Source of the DNA: Echinometra lucunter
Taxonomy: Eukaryota; Echinodermata; Echinoidea; Camarodonta; Echinometridae
DNA length: 64,000 nucleotides
Assembly (NCBI GenBank): GCA_029962745.1
Contig: CM057154.1
Coordinates: 32,798,424-32,862,423, forward strand
Direction: 5' to 3'
Shown: positions 44,101 through 53,800 of the stretch, piece by piece
Numbering within the stretch: the first letter of the stretch is position 1
Layout of the letters: every line of letters begins with the position of its first letter
Program-made: the position numbers and the translations under genes
Notes under the pieces: generated by a model
Told to the model about the DNA's origin: nothing
The model's database searches: none
What the model saw: the letters and a program-made list of their open reading frames with translations, nothing else

Positions 44101-45916
44101 AGTAAATTTGAACTTTGGGGGCTATCCACCCACTTTGATATTTCTTGTCATTGGCCAGAACCCCTTGTTATGCACTGTTATTTGTTTCATTTATAACCAA
44201 TGACCCATCCCCCCCCCCCCCCGGTAAACTTGAAATTTCTCCCGTGGATTTTTCATCCCGGTTAAGAACCACTTGTTCTTGTTGACTCCTTTAAATCATT
44301 CTTTTGTTTGCTCATTTCTTGTAACCTTAAAGGGATATGACGCTGACAATATGTGAAAAATTAATGAATATGCATGAAAGTGATTGTGGGAGTGTCTCTA
44401 ATCACAGTACACACCAATCAGTGATGAGGATCGCATGAACTGTATCGGACCTCTAGTTCTACATACATGTACATCTCAGTGTATGTTGATTGCATGCTGT
44501 GTTTACTCAATATATAGCGTTCAGTGTGTGTACTGCGTGTAATACATACATAAACCTGATGTCAGTGGAGTCAATCATGTTCCGGAGACTTGCAGAGAGC
44601 AGCCTATAAACGTGGGCTAAGGGGGAAGTCGGTTTACGTTCGTCAGTTCGGTCAACTTTGTATATTCAAATTTTATGGCATTAGTCCGATGCAAACACAT
44701 GACAGCCCAGTGTCATGTCCCTTTAACATGCATTGCCTCATGTAGTTAGTTTTAATCACTGCTTCCTTTCCACTCATAGTCACAATACTTTTCTGTTTCA
44801 TGAAATGCCTGATCAAGTCAATATTTGTTTCCTCTTTCATGACAAGGCGGTACAGCAGGTGATGTTCGTTGCTCTGAAGGTTTGTTAGTCCAAAAATAAC
44901 TAACGAACTAACAAACTAACGAACCTCATTTCATTTTATTTGTTTCCTCTTACATGAACAAGGTGGTTCAGTGGGTGATGTTCGTTGTTCCGAAGGTTCA
45001 TTAATCCAGGGTTCGTTAGTCTGAAAATAACTAACGAACCTTATTTCATTTCCGGACTAGTGAACTGTCGGAATATCGAACCTTATTTCGTTTTGGGATT
45101 AACGAACCTTCGGAATAAGGAGCCTTTTTTCATTTTCAGACTAACGAACCTTCGGAATAACGAACTGTAACTGGTTCAGCATTGGATATCAAGTTGCTGA
45201 CTCTGTGTAGATCCAAGTTTTGTTTACATGTAGATATTGGAACTTTCAGAAAACCATTAAAGGGGAAACACTCTTAGCTTGCATGTAAGAACAGCTCCAC
45301 GGTTCAAAGTGCTTCTTCTTAAAGGTGTTTTGTCTACTGTGGAAGCATGTGTGTGTAAAATATGTGAAACAGCATATTTTTATTGATTCTCCATTGAAAT
45401 GTCATGGATTCTCACTTGCACTATGCTATGCCTCTTATGATACCTTACTATTTCACATTTATCTTAGCTACCTGGTATGTAGTTAAAGAATTAGCTCCAT
45501 GAATGGGAAATCCCACTATATGTGTAACTAAGACTGTTGCAAGTTGCTGACTGCTGTACAAGTGTGGAAAGTATCCCATACTATTTACACAATTATTATT
45601 AGAGGTGTGTTGTATATGGATAAAGTTTTGGTGTGACTTTTAAAGTATTAACTACTGAATTTCGAATTCCCTAGGGTTTGATACATAGGTTACCCAGTTC
45701 CCATAGATATTGGGTTCTTTTTTATACATATACATAACATGGAAATGGGAATTTTCATGTTTCATGAAGTGAAAGTGTTAAATGTACACATGAAGTCGAT
45801 ATGACTCATTCCATTATATTCAGAACATTTCAATTCTTTTTCTTGTATCTCATGCAGGTGAAAGATTAAGAGCTGATCCAAACCAAGTGCTGGATGATGT
45901 TGCTATAGCATCATAG
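24722..45916 (+). CDS. SPNS1: Spinster-family MFS transporter (SPNS1-like), complete, eleven exons
   Basis: Spinster proteins are 12-helix major-facilitator transporters. SPNS1 exports lysophospholipids from lysosomes and SPNS2 exports sphingosine-1-phosphate. Eleven exons (24722-25112, 26692-26900, 27450-27601, 29830-29896, 35003-35142, 37538-37660, 38246-38441, 39110-39175, 39833-39931, 40470-40647, 45858-45916) join in one frame to 559 codons; human SPNS1 has 528 and SPNS2 has 549. Visible are a long acidic N-tail with DKRPLL (residues 37-42), helix 1 with [16 protein letters not shown] motif [11 protein letters not shown] (168-177), [64 protein letters not shown] and [13 protein letters not shown]. 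The dileucine signal favours the lysosomal SPNS1 type, but sequence alone does not separate SPNS1 from SPNS2/3. Introns are rich in mobile elements. Confidence 0.94.
24830..24850 (+). other. Acidic dileucine sorting motif in SPNS N-tail
   Basis: Codons 37-42 read DKRPLL, followed by REEEG. This fits the (D/E)xxxL(L/I) signal recognised by AP adaptor complexes for delivery to lysosomes. Confidence 0.7.
25350..25720 (+). pseudogene. Non-LTR retrotransposon C, 3' coding end, in SPNS intron 1
   Basis: One frame reads [40 protein letters not shown] and [20 protein letters not shown], the standard C-terminal region of CR1/L2-type reverse-transcriptase proteins. Everything upstream is missing. The short open frame (25359-25805) is this fossil, not a host gene. 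Confidence 0.8.
26660..26690. repeat. CT-rich tract before SPNS exon 2
   Basis: A run of TCTCTTTCTCTC directly upstream of the exon 2 acceptor. It serves as its polypyrimidine tract. Confidence 0.7.
26692..26900 (+). CDS. SPNS1: SPNS exon 2 (MFS motif A)
   Basis: Acceptor TTCTCAACAG after a CT-rich tract. Encodes [20 protein letters not shown] through [10 protein letters not shown] to GSFVPSH, then donor GTAAGA. Confidence 0.96.
27450..27601 (+). CDS. SPNS1: SPNS exon 3
   Basis: Encodes [40 protein letters not shown] and [10 protein letters not shown], with the conserved GEASY of this family. Donor GTAAGT. Confidence 0.97.
28758..29323. mobile_element. TIR element in SPNS intron 3
   Basis: The left end AGCCTTGTTCATATTACCCA and the complement of the right end (AGCCCCATTTATATTACCCA) match at 16 of 20 positions. 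Internal sequence repeats GCAATATTAC motifs in both orientations and holds a long AT microsatellite (29111-29141) and a G-run. No coding content. Confidence 0.65.
29111..29141. repeat. AT microsatellite
   Basis: About fifteen AT units inside the TIR element. It accounts for the IYIYIY stretches of the overlapping open frames. Confidence 0.9.
29830..29896 (+). CDS. SPNS1: SPNS exon 4
   Basis: Short exon encoding (S)[17 protein letters not shown] and RWALR, between acceptor CCTTTTCAG and donor GTGAGT. Matches the SGLGYI and GDWHWALR region of human SPNS proteins. Confidence 0.96.
30746..30976. mobile_element. Foldback MITE in SPNS intron 4
   Basis: The left end GGCCCAAAATTCACAAAACA is matched by the inverted right end TATTTTGTGAATTCTGACC. 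Inner parts also pair (ACCATGATTTAATTA with TAATTAAAATCATGGTT). Confidence 0.65.
31225..31385. mobile_element. Hairpin MITE, family H1 copy 2
   Basis: The ends GGGGCCTGTTTCTCGAAAC and GTTTTGAGAAACAGGCTCC are inverted. The inner arms share CTTGGACAACTCGATGGGAC-type sequence with 6924-7056 (ATGGACATCTCATTGAAAC, GGGATGTCCAAGAAGTTAGA). The right arm holds an extra small duplication around CTAACTTCATGTATACAT. Confidence 0.65.
32886..33794 (+). mobile_element. Element D, copy 1: five tandem units carrying AGGTCA direct repeats
   Basis: Begins TATGCCTCCGCCCACCGTAG and ends with GGCGGAGGCATAAAG followed by TTCGACCACGCATGGTCGAA. Between are five tandem units of about 150 bp (starts near 32959, 33109, 33257, 33409, 33560), each beginning TTCTCGCGATAACTTAAGAA. 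The first four units each contain at least one perfect AGGTCAAAGGTCA. An inverted, shorter copy lies at 60526-61126 and a decayed one at about 35435-36080. Located in SPNS intron 4. Confidence 0.85.
33061..33079 (+). promoter_or_regulatory. DR1 plus DR0 nuclear-receptor half-sites (unit 1)
   Basis: Three AGGTCA half-sites in a row with spacers of 1 and 0 bases. DR1 is the established site type for RXR, HNF4, COUP-TF and PPAR-RXR. The same block is at 33210-33228, and a version with two DR1 spacings is at 33359-33378 and 33510-33529. Activity is not shown by sequence. Confidence 0.55.
33911..34320. mobile_element. TTAA-type MITE, diverged copy A
   Basis: Bounded by TTAA on both sides, with ends CCCATAGCAGTACAG and (complement) CCCATAGAGGTACAG. 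The internal text is a distant relative of the adjoining element (CAAATTGGCAACA, GCATTACCAATTT). Shares its right TTAA with copy B. Confidence 0.65.
34317..34732. mobile_element. TTAA-type MITE, copy B
   Basis: The left end TTAACCCATTCGTGACAGGA and the right end TCTGTCATGAATGGGTTAA are inverted and flanked by TTAA. TTAA targets and CCC-first ends are the hallmarks of piggyBac transposons. Copies C (53366-53780) and D (56886-57301) are closely similar. The internal open frame is shared among copies but resembles no known protein. Confidence 0.8.
35003..35142 (+). CDS. SPNS1: SPNS exon 5
   Basis: Encodes [20 protein letters not shown], then [20 protein letters not shown] and IMALVRK-split. One membrane helix followed by the central cytosolic loop. 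Confidence 0.95.
35435..36080 (+). mobile_element. Element D, decayed copy 3
   Basis: Contains CCGTCTGTCCGTGATCG, GATCTGATTAGCTTTGGGG, a perfect GAAGGTCAAAGGTCA (about 35921) and TTAGGTCAAAGATCAAAGGT (about 36046), in the same order as in copy 1, but the flanking parts have drifted. Spans from SPNS intron 5 sequence just after exon 5. Confidence 0.5.
36084..36750. mobile_element. TIR element in SPNS intron 5
   Basis: The left end TGACCCGCCGCCTCAAAACC and the complement of the right end (GACCTGCTGGCTCAAAACCA) match over about 20 bases, enclosing about 665 bp. No transposase-like coding region is apparent. Confidence 0.6.
36912..37028. mobile_element. Hairpin element in SPNS intron 5
   Basis: The arms TCTGGTTGGAAACTATGGTA and (complement of right) TCTGGTTAAACTATGGTGCC pair over about 50 bases. 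Further inverted pairs follow nearby (TATATCCGTCAT at 37061 with ATGACGGATATA at 37452; GCCGTTAATAGT at 37289 with ACTATTAACGGC at 37325), so this intron end is a patchwork of foldback pieces. Confidence 0.55.
37538..37660 (+). CDS. SPNS1: SPNS exon 6
   Basis: Encodes [40 protein letters not shown]. The acceptor CCATTTTTCAG is preceded 73 bp upstream by a partial copy of the exon's first 21 bases. Confidence 0.95.
38246..38441 (+). CDS. SPNS1: SPNS exon 7
   Basis: Encodes [40 protein letters not shown] and [17 protein letters not shown] to VTW, matching SLIFGxxT...RADPLVCAxGxLxSAPF of human SPNS proteins. Confidence 0.96.
39029..39090 (+). pseudogene. Partial tandem copy of SPNS exon 8 with its splice acceptor
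   Basis: The block TTTGTAATTTCTTCCAG plus the first about 36 bases of exon 8 occurs here and again 62 bp downstream with only a few differences. The copy lacks the end of the exon and a donor. Splicing at its acceptor (39047) would read on into the real exon out of frame and reach a stop. Confidence 0.85.
39110..39175 (+). CDS. SPNS1: SPNS exon 8
   Basis: 22 codons: [20 protein letters not shown] then LL, matching FIGETLLSMNWAIVADILL. The acceptor TTTCTTCCAG and the first part of the exon are repeated 62 bp upstream. Only this second copy keeps the frame. Confidence 0.94.
39833..39931 (+). CDS. SPNS1: SPNS exon 9
   Basis: Encodes [20 protein letters not shown] then [13 protein letters not shown], matching VVIPTRRSTAEAFQxxxSHLLGDAGSPYLIG. 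Phase 0 at both ends, donor GTAAGG. Confidence 0.96.
40470..40647 (+). CDS. SPNS1: SPNS exon 10
   Basis: Encodes [20 protein letters not shown], then the last membrane helix ([20 protein letters not shown]) and KKRVETIVA. Donor GTAAGT. A long microsatellite starts about 25 bases into the following intron. Confidence 0.95.
40673..41170. repeat. About 500 bp AAT/GAT compound microsatellite in the last SPNS intron
   Basis: Nearly continuous GATAATAATGATAATGATAA-type units starting about 25 bases after the exon 10 donor. The two long open frames across it (poly-Asn/Asp and poly-Ile/Met) are by-products of the triplet repeat. Confidence 0.95.
41171..44326 (+). other. Last SPNS intron, middle part
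   Basis: AT-rich intron with a C-run near 44210. I see no exon, RNA gene or clear mobile element in it on either strand. Confidence 0.5.
44327..44726. mobile_element. 400 bp TIR element in the last SPNS intron
   Basis: The left end TTAAAGGGATATGACGCTG and the complement of the right end (TTAAAGGGACATGACACTG) match with two differences. No coding content. Confidence 0.7.
44870..45172. repeat. Minisatellite of CTAACGAACCTTCGGAATAA-type units
   Basis: Imperfect units of about 35-45 bp containing TAACGAACCTT, CGGAATAACGAAC and TTATTTCGTTTT repeat in both orientations (GGTTCGTTAGTC and GACTAACGAACC). The open frame at 44985-45170 is a product of the repeat. Confidence 0.75.
45858..45916 (+). CDS. 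SPNS1: SPNS exon 11 (C-terminus)
   Basis: After acceptor CTCATGCAG it encodes (S)[18 protein letters not shown] and TAG. The frame and phase fit exon 10 exactly. The tail is not conserved enough to prove it, but no other continuation is visible. Confidence 0.85.
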
Positions 45917-48136
45917 GGGAAGTCCCTACTATGATGTGAGGACCACACCCTTCCCATGAAATTACCAAACCGACAGGATTACACTTTTCAAAATCATATG
46001 GAAGCCTATACTATGAAGCCTGTGCTCTACTGTGGAAAACTTTCTAACCAACAGGATTTATTCAGAAAGTCACCATGCCCACTATAGCCTCCAGTCTTCA
46101 ACCAAATTTTGACAGAAATTTCAGTCATGGTCAGATGAGAAAGACAGGATTTGAAATATTATATAAATAATGAACTTAAAAAACCAATTCAATCAAAGTA
46201 AGTGGCGATTAGTCTAAAGTTCATGATGCTTCTTCATAATGGATTTTATCATTTTCCTCTTTAAAATCTTGATCTTTGGCTTGTCATAGAGGATTGTAAA
46301 AGAGGAATCTTTAATGTAATACATCTCATTGTAATTACCATATCCAGTCCTACTCCTAATGATGTAAGCATTCAGAATGCAGCCATGTAGATCACTTTCT
46401 ACATGTTTGATGAAATGTGCAAAATACATTAACCTAGAACAACTTCTTGTGGATAGCAACTGCTCATGTTTTTATATTACATTGCTTTATGCAAGTGATG
46501 AAGAAACTATTATATTCAAGCTCATACAAACCATCCTCATCTATAATCAGAAAATTAAATTTATTTTTAAGATTTCTACAGTCAGGAGCATGTTTTGGGG
46601 AAAAGGTTGAATTCATGACAAAGTAATTTATGTCATTTGTGTTTAATATTACAACATCTGGTATAAACTGTACAATATTATGTTTCGTATTTCAACAAAT
46701 GCTTGGATTTTGGTTATGTATGATGCCATCACTGCCTGGCAGGAATCTGTATGATGCAAATGAGAGATTTAGAGAAAATGTGTAAATTTTGCTCTTCATT
46801 TTTTTATTGTAATTTTCTCATCTAAGAAAAAAACAAAAAGTAATTTTAGAAATACATACACACAAACTGCTCTTGCTGTGAGGTTTCTTTCTCCGTAGAC
46901 TCATTTCTGATCAGTAAATAGGTTTTTAAAGGAAGTGGAAATGTATGTTTAGTACTTTCACTTTTGTTTTTAAGAGAAATATAAACCTGATTTTCCTTCA
47001 TTATTTTGAATGAATTGGATGCATGTGTAAATTTTAATTTGTTAGGTACTAAATTGATAAGACATTTTATTATTTATCCCATACATTTTAACTCAAGTGA
47101 TATGAATAAATACTCTTGGATAAAAAATTTCGCTCCTTATTTCATCTGTGTACATTCCTTTAATTCACTCTAGTTTATTTGGGAATTATCACAAAATCTG
47201 AAATATTTTTGAGGGTTTAATTTCATAAATACTAAAATGGCCATAACATTTCAATGTTTCAATCTCTTGCTTACCATGTATGCAAATGTAAATTACTCAG
47301 ACTTGCCTCCATGCATAGACTTACTTCATAGAGTTTCACTAGGCCATTTTGTTGTCTATTTTAGTAGGTTAAAGTTTTGATCGAAAATCGTACAGTATCA
47401 GGAGATTAAAGGGGCAAATTGATAATTTTGAACCCCATCTCTAGTTTAGATGAATAATTTGTCACCAGAAATTACTTCTTGAAGTAAATTTCATTTGATT
47501 TTTTTATCACAAACGCTTTTTTAAAATTCATTTTTTTTCCAGAATTTGATGCAGGCTGATTGAGTTGCCATAGTCAGTAGAGAGGCTGTGATTGATTTAT
47601 TTAAGAGTTTGAAATGGGCCATTATCAACATTTAGTTTTGTTCTTCATGTGCTACTCCAGTATAAATTGATGTTATGGTATTTCTATTATTCATCTATCA
47701 TTCAAGTATATAGTTACTGTTTTAAAAAAAAGAGACACTGTCTTCACTGTGTTGTGCCATTTCGTTCCTTTCAAATTTACGGAATGACCATTTTAAGTTA
47801 ATTTGATGAAATTATTGTTTGTTAAGCAAGGTCTTTCATGTCATGCTCTCCAAGGCAACCTTATCTTAAGTTTCTTTGGAACGTTATGAAATGTCATGAA
47901 AGGAAAGAAAGAATGTCATTAAAGAAAGAAAAAGTTCAAAAGACTGATAAAGTTGGAATGCATTTTCGCAAATGTCTGTAGATTTTGTAAGAAATGGACA
48001 AATTTGAATTAAAATGAATAAATACCTACATAGTATGCAATCAGTCATAAAGGTTGAGCATTGCCCAACATAGCAAGGACGACTGTATGAAATTCATTGG
48101 GCCTAAATCATTTGAAAGAGAAAGTATGTGCAGATA
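45917..48136 (+). other. SPNS 3' UTR and intergenic DNA
   Basis: AT-rich with no supported gene. The first about 1.2 kb is probably SPNS 3' UTR, with a candidate poly(A) signal AATAAA at 47105-47110. Confidence 0.5.
47105..47110 (+). terminator. Candidate poly(A) signal of SPNS
   Basis: AATAAA about 1.2 kb after the stop. Chosen by position. Other signals cannot be excluded. Confidence 0.3.
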
Positions 48137-48408
48137 TCACTATGAACATGGTGGACAAAGAAAGCGGACAAAATAAACAACCTCTCATTCTACCCTTCAC
48201 AGTGGTTCTGGTAGTCAAAAGAACATCCCTTCACTGCTATTGTTTAAAATATGTGGAACAGGTGTCACATGCATATTCACCTGGAACTACATGATTAAAC
48301 ATAATAGCTGTGAAGGGATGTTCTTTTGACTACCAGAACCATTGTGAAGGGTAGAATGAGAGGTTGTTTATTTTGTCCGCTTTCTTTGTCCGCCATGTTC
48401 ATAGTGTA
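48137..48408. mobile_element. Long hairpin element, about 105 bp arms
   Basis: The left arm starts CACTATGAACATGGTGGACA and the right arm ends TGTCCGCCATGTTCATAGTG. They pair nearly perfectly over about 105 bases, around a loop of about 55 bases. The two short open frames here are mirror translations of the arms. Confidence 0.85.
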
Positions 48409-50761
48409 TGTAGCACTTTTGCATCCAGAAGGAAAAGGGGCTATATCAAATAGCCTTGGATTGAATAGGATTGGATTGGATATATGGCATGGATTTGTTT
48501 GTTCCACATTTATATATGGAGGGTGTGCCGAGTTTTACTCGGTTTTGCTTCTTTTATGTACTACAGGTGTACATGTTTTCTGAATTGATGTAGAGAGAGG
48601 ATTTCTGTTATAAAGGAGGTCAGTTTGTTGACTTAAAGGGGCAATCTGTTACATCTATTTAAAGTGTATTAAAAGAAGTGTTATCACATTTAATTTTGCT
48701 CGTTTTTAAGCACCATTCAAGGACCGAATACCATGAAAATGCTTGGATGCTGTGAATGATCACACTCAAAAATTCTATCCGACCTTAAGGGGATTGGGCA
48801 ACTTTGTCTCCTTTCCAAAAAAAAAAGTAATGACTTGGCTAATGATGCCATCATAATTACAATCGTAAAGGTCAGACATGAATCGACGTGGTTTTATAGG
48901 CCAATTGCGCATCCATTTATCAAGATATTACTGATTATAGATTTATATTTTTAAGCGTAAAATATATCGGTTGGCATACCTCCCTCTACAGGCAACTGTC
49001 TATGTGCTCAGCGGCCTGCTCCAGCCCATCGATCTCTACTTTACGTGGCTCCGGCTGTAGCTCACAGCTGCTCTCTCTCTATATCTTTGCATGTTTCTTC
49101 ATCTCCCTTCAGTGTTTCTCTACCTTGCACTCTCCCCATGTTCTCCAAGTAAGTACTTGGCAGAGAAATTAGTGAAGAAGTCTTTTAATTCGCAAAAACT
49201 TTATATCAAACATCATCTGACGTGTACAATATGCAAATGTAAATCAATTTTCATATTTGTGAAAGTTTTTCTTTCATAAAAATGTTACGTTTATTATATT
49301 CTAGAGTAAAATGTATATATGATATAAAATGTACAATCGTTCTGTGACGCGGAATAGGTATTGCTTCTTTTGTAACTGGATATAAGTGGAATAAAATGAT
49401 TTTTCTTTAAACTGATTTCTGTTTTCATCATTCTTGTCTAAGATTTGTATGTGAAAAACGTCCTATCCCAAAAGGTACAACTTCTTATTTAAGGTATTTT
49501 TCGTACACATTTTCAATTGTGGAATTGCATAAATCTACTACATACAGTATGTAATCAGATATATTACAAAGTCTGAAGCAAAAAGATTTGAGTATTATAT
49601 GTTACGATAATTTTCTTTTTATGACGATATCATTACTATTAATAACAAATTCAATTTCACAGAACTAAAGATCAAGAAAGACATTTTCTGATGAATGCAC
49701 TGCATACAGTGTGCTAAGTATCAATGGCACAGTAAAAAGATATATTTCATGTCAAATGTCTAAAATACTATGGTACAATGAATAAAATTAATGCCTTCAT
49801 TGCCAAGTCCTAGATAACTCTCATAGAGGTCTATGGAAAATGTGTTTATACCAAAATCAAATTGTGCTCAACAGGTTAATCTGCTTAACTTTTTTTTTTT
49901 TAAACTGCAAAACAAAATTAAGGCAATCACTGGCTTCAGAAATATTAAGATGTGGACTTGGAAAAATGAGAGTGAGAGAGAGAGAGAGAGAAAAGCATTT
50001 AATAGGCATTCATTTTATTCCAGGAAATTATTTTTGAATCTCATACTACAAAATTATCCAAGGAAAGCTTACTGCAAATTCTGACTGTGGTACAAGATGT
50101 AAATGCTATAAGGTGCAAAACAATTGCTGTAAAAGTACAGATCTACAATAGTAACTTGACTTGGTTTGTGACTTTCTAAGATTTACAATTCAAAATGATA
50201 GGGATAGCTGACAAGTCTTTCCTGAACATTGCACTACCAATAATTCGAGAAATGAATAGTATATACACCTGTCAGGTGATAAAAGCTAGGAATTTGGAGG
50301 AGAAGAAAATCCAGAGATAATTCCAATATTTTAATGAGTTCAGGTTTATGTCAAGGAACAGAAAGAAAATGTTCCTAATATATTTGTATCTTTGCAGGAA
50401 ACTGCCAATTAAATGCAGAGGTGTATTGCAAAGAGAATGGTGAAGGTGAAGCCAAATTAAAATTCATGTTTCACTTCTAAAAACACCACACTTAATACAG
50501 AGCTGACATATGCTTTGTATTTTTTACCGTGTTTTCGTATGCAAATATAACACGGCATTGAGAAATAAAAAACAAATCACTGTAGTATGAAGGATAGTCA
50601 TATGACTTTCAACATTACAATGAATTTCAAACAGCTACTACATGTATCGATAAAAACACACACTCAATAATATTGCAGCAGAGATTTCAAGGTATATGTA
50701 AGTACTTGACACATATTAGGAAAATAAATAGTACAGAAAAACCCCTTAAGAGTGGTTAAGA
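48409..50761. other. Intergenic DNA and TBCCD1 3' UTR
   Basis: No gene recognised. TBCCD1 is read on the minus strand, so its 3' UTR must extend leftward from 50761. Several TTTATT (AATAAA on the gene strand) occur, for example at 49290-49295, without a clear choice. Confidence 0.45.
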
Positions 50762-50836
50762 CTATTTTCCTGGAGAACCATCTCTCGGTACTAATCCATC
50801 TAACTCCCTCTTGTGTCCAGTTTCTGCCAACCAAAC
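50762..50836 (-). CDS. TBCCD1: TBCCD1 last exon
   Basis: Encodes VWLAETGHKRELDGLVPRDG then SPGK and TAG (50764-50762), matching WLINTGHRQQLDSLVPP. Confidence 0.95.
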   Translation of the reverse strand, partial: VWLAETGHKRELDGLVPRDGSPGK

Positions 50837-53800
50837 CTGTATGAGAGAGAAAAAGAAAATGAAAAGTACACATGTAAGAAATCTACATGACTGAAACTCA
50901 AGGGAACATGGGTGGAAAAGATGATGACATAAGTACATCGAAATAAATGAGTGAAAGAAATAGAAAAACTAAGAATAATGCAGAGAAAGAAGGAAGAAGA
51001 TATTAAAGAGAAGTGGGAGTGAAACTGTTGACAGCCAATGATAAGTGATAGAGGAAAAATATCGAGGCACAGGAAGATAAAGAGACAAGGATGAGGAAAT
51101 GGTTCAACAAAAGAAAGTTAAAAATGCAATCATACCTGGAACTTGTTCTCAACTATTGCTTGGAATTGTTTCTTCTGTTCAATGGTCAGTCCAGCATCTT
51201 TGACTGCTTGCTGCCAGTTGTTGATCTGACCCTCTCTGTCCACCAGGGCACGTTCATATCGAGATGGAAGCCCACCTGGAATCTCCTATAAACAACATAA
51301 TGGCCCATATCCTGAAATCCAGTTTAACTTAAACTGCGGTCTAAGTATGGTTTAAACCAGGCCCCTAAAGCTCCGCCATTTTGTCCAGATCCATTAAAAG
51401 GCCAACCTAAGCACCCATCAATATTCATGATCAAAAATGAATAATTCATTTTGTAAGATGCTTCCGACTAATAGCATTTGTTTGAATGCGTTATGAAACA
51501 TTACACGCATCAGCTTACCGCATGCGCAGTTAATGCACAATAAATGCGCAACAAATACCATTAAATCAAAGTGTCATAATAAAACTGATACGCGCAATAG
51601 ATATGAATATGCAACAGTGTTATCGATATCATTGCAATAACGGGTGCTTATCGGCCCCTTCAAATGATCCAAAAGAGGCAGGGGCCTAATGCCATTCGCA
51701 TAATGATATCCGCACGTGCTGCTTTTCGTCTAGTAAATTTATTATATGTCTATGGTTTAAACCCTGTCTAAACCTGCCCTTTAAAGTGGAGTTTTAGATA
51801 ATCACATTCTGAACTCTGGTGTAACTTGAACTCCAGTTTAGTGTGGTTTAACTTTGTACAGAAACTTAGATTGGACTTGTGGTTTAATGCACTTTTATTT
51901 GAAGCTCTGGTATAACTTAGACTGGAGTTTAAGTTTAACCGCAGTTCAGAATACGGACCAATGAATACAAAGCCCAAGATAACTCTGCTGGGGTATATGG
52001 AAATTGTGTGTTATACATACCAGTATCAAATCCTGGTCACTGGGTTAATGATTAACACTAATATAAACATGAGGAACCAAGTTACTGAGAGTAAGGTACC
52101 AATACATTCAAGAAACATTTCTACATGTATTCAAAGGTTGCCCTTTTTTGGGGGGGGGGGGGGGGGGGGAGGGGGTCTTTAATTCACATAACAATGGGAA
52201 TACCATAGCTCATCTTGCCTTCTTGCAAACTTCCATACCTCCATAAAGGCTCTTTCAAATATGAAGAGGGCAACTTCCACCCTGTTTCTTTTGTGTTCAG
52301 ATATGGCACAGTAAATCATGCCACTTATAATGAATGCGCAGTAACGCGTCTACGCTTGAATAACAGGGTTATGCCAAAAGTTGTGCAGATTATTCTGTGC
52401 TAACTTTTTAAGCATGTGATTGGTCCACAGCTTTTTGCCGCTGGGAGGCAAACTATATACCTCTTGCCTCGGCAGGTGGTTTTGTTTTTTTTGCCGCCTC
52501 ATATTCCATTCACTTACTAAACAAAACAAAAAAAAACAGGGTTTGCCGTTTTTTTTTCCAAAATTTGTTGCTGATTTTCTTATTATCTGAATTTGTCGAG
52601 TTGACAATTTGTATTTTATGTTTTGTTTATTGCTTATTTGTTTGTGATTAGTCCTGTGTTTTGTTAATTTTTGTTTTGTTATGTTTGTACCATGTTTTAC
52701 AATGTATGCAGAGCCTTCATGAAAAACAGTGTGCAAACCACTGATGAAGCTACCATGGGTAAAAAAGACTCAATAAATAAATAAATAAATAAATAAATAT
52801 CTGAACAAGCCTTGACTTTTCTCTAAAGCATGAGAAAATGATTGATATCATTCCTCCTGCTGAATAATACAATGGATCAAATATCAATAGCTACACATGA
52901 AATACCCTACTCACAGCAGTAATTCCATCCGTCTCAAAGGGAATGACAAATGTAAAGAACTCCTTTGGTGACATGGTCCTATGGACAGGGTGCTCGTCTT
53001 GATGATCAGGACCTAGAAAAGAGATAGAAGGCAAAATATAAAAGCATTGCTCAATGATATGAAAATACACATTGCCCAGCATGACTCTGCTTAAATCTAT
53101 GGGGTTTAGTGTTTAGTAAAGAGCAACATCCCAAGAGGAAATAGTAGGAGTACAGTGGAAACTCAGTATAAAGAGGTCTGATATAATAATATTCCTCATA
53201 TAACAAGATAACATTCTGGTCCCAGCTCTTTATATTCTATTGTTCTTTTCAACCTGATATAACGAGAATCCTGCTATAACGAGGTCATTTTGATGGTCCC
53301 AAAGACCTCGATATACTGAGTTTCCACTGAACAATGCCCAGACCAACAGATAAAGAAGGTGTCTTTTAACCCATTCGTGACAGGAATTATTTAAAGCCTA
53401 ATTTGATCAGCTTTTATTCTTCAAATTGGCAACACCAACATATTTATTTTATTGCTACATTTTTCTTGTAAAACATCATGTATCTGAAATGAATATAAAT
53501 TTTTAAAAATGACGATGAGAAGTCAAAAAGTTGCCAATTTGCAGGCTAAAACGGTGATTTTAGACTTTCTATCACATTGCCAATTGAAGGGTTTTAATGC
53601 TTATTTTCCTTTAAAAAATTTTCAGCATCAAACAACGAATATTGACGCAACAAAATGGGCACGGTTTGTGTAGAATTTTTTGCTCTTTCTGCTCATGTAT
53701 TTGGTATGATTTTTAGGGCTTTGCATCAAAAGATATTAGGCCAAACCACAAAATGTGGACCTCTGTCACGAATGGGTTAAAAAATCAGTGCATTTGGTAT

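Noticed and set aside
48097..48507. Two short proteins with the same NMxDKESGQNKQP text on opposite strands
   Set aside because: They are mirror translations of the two arms of one hairpin.
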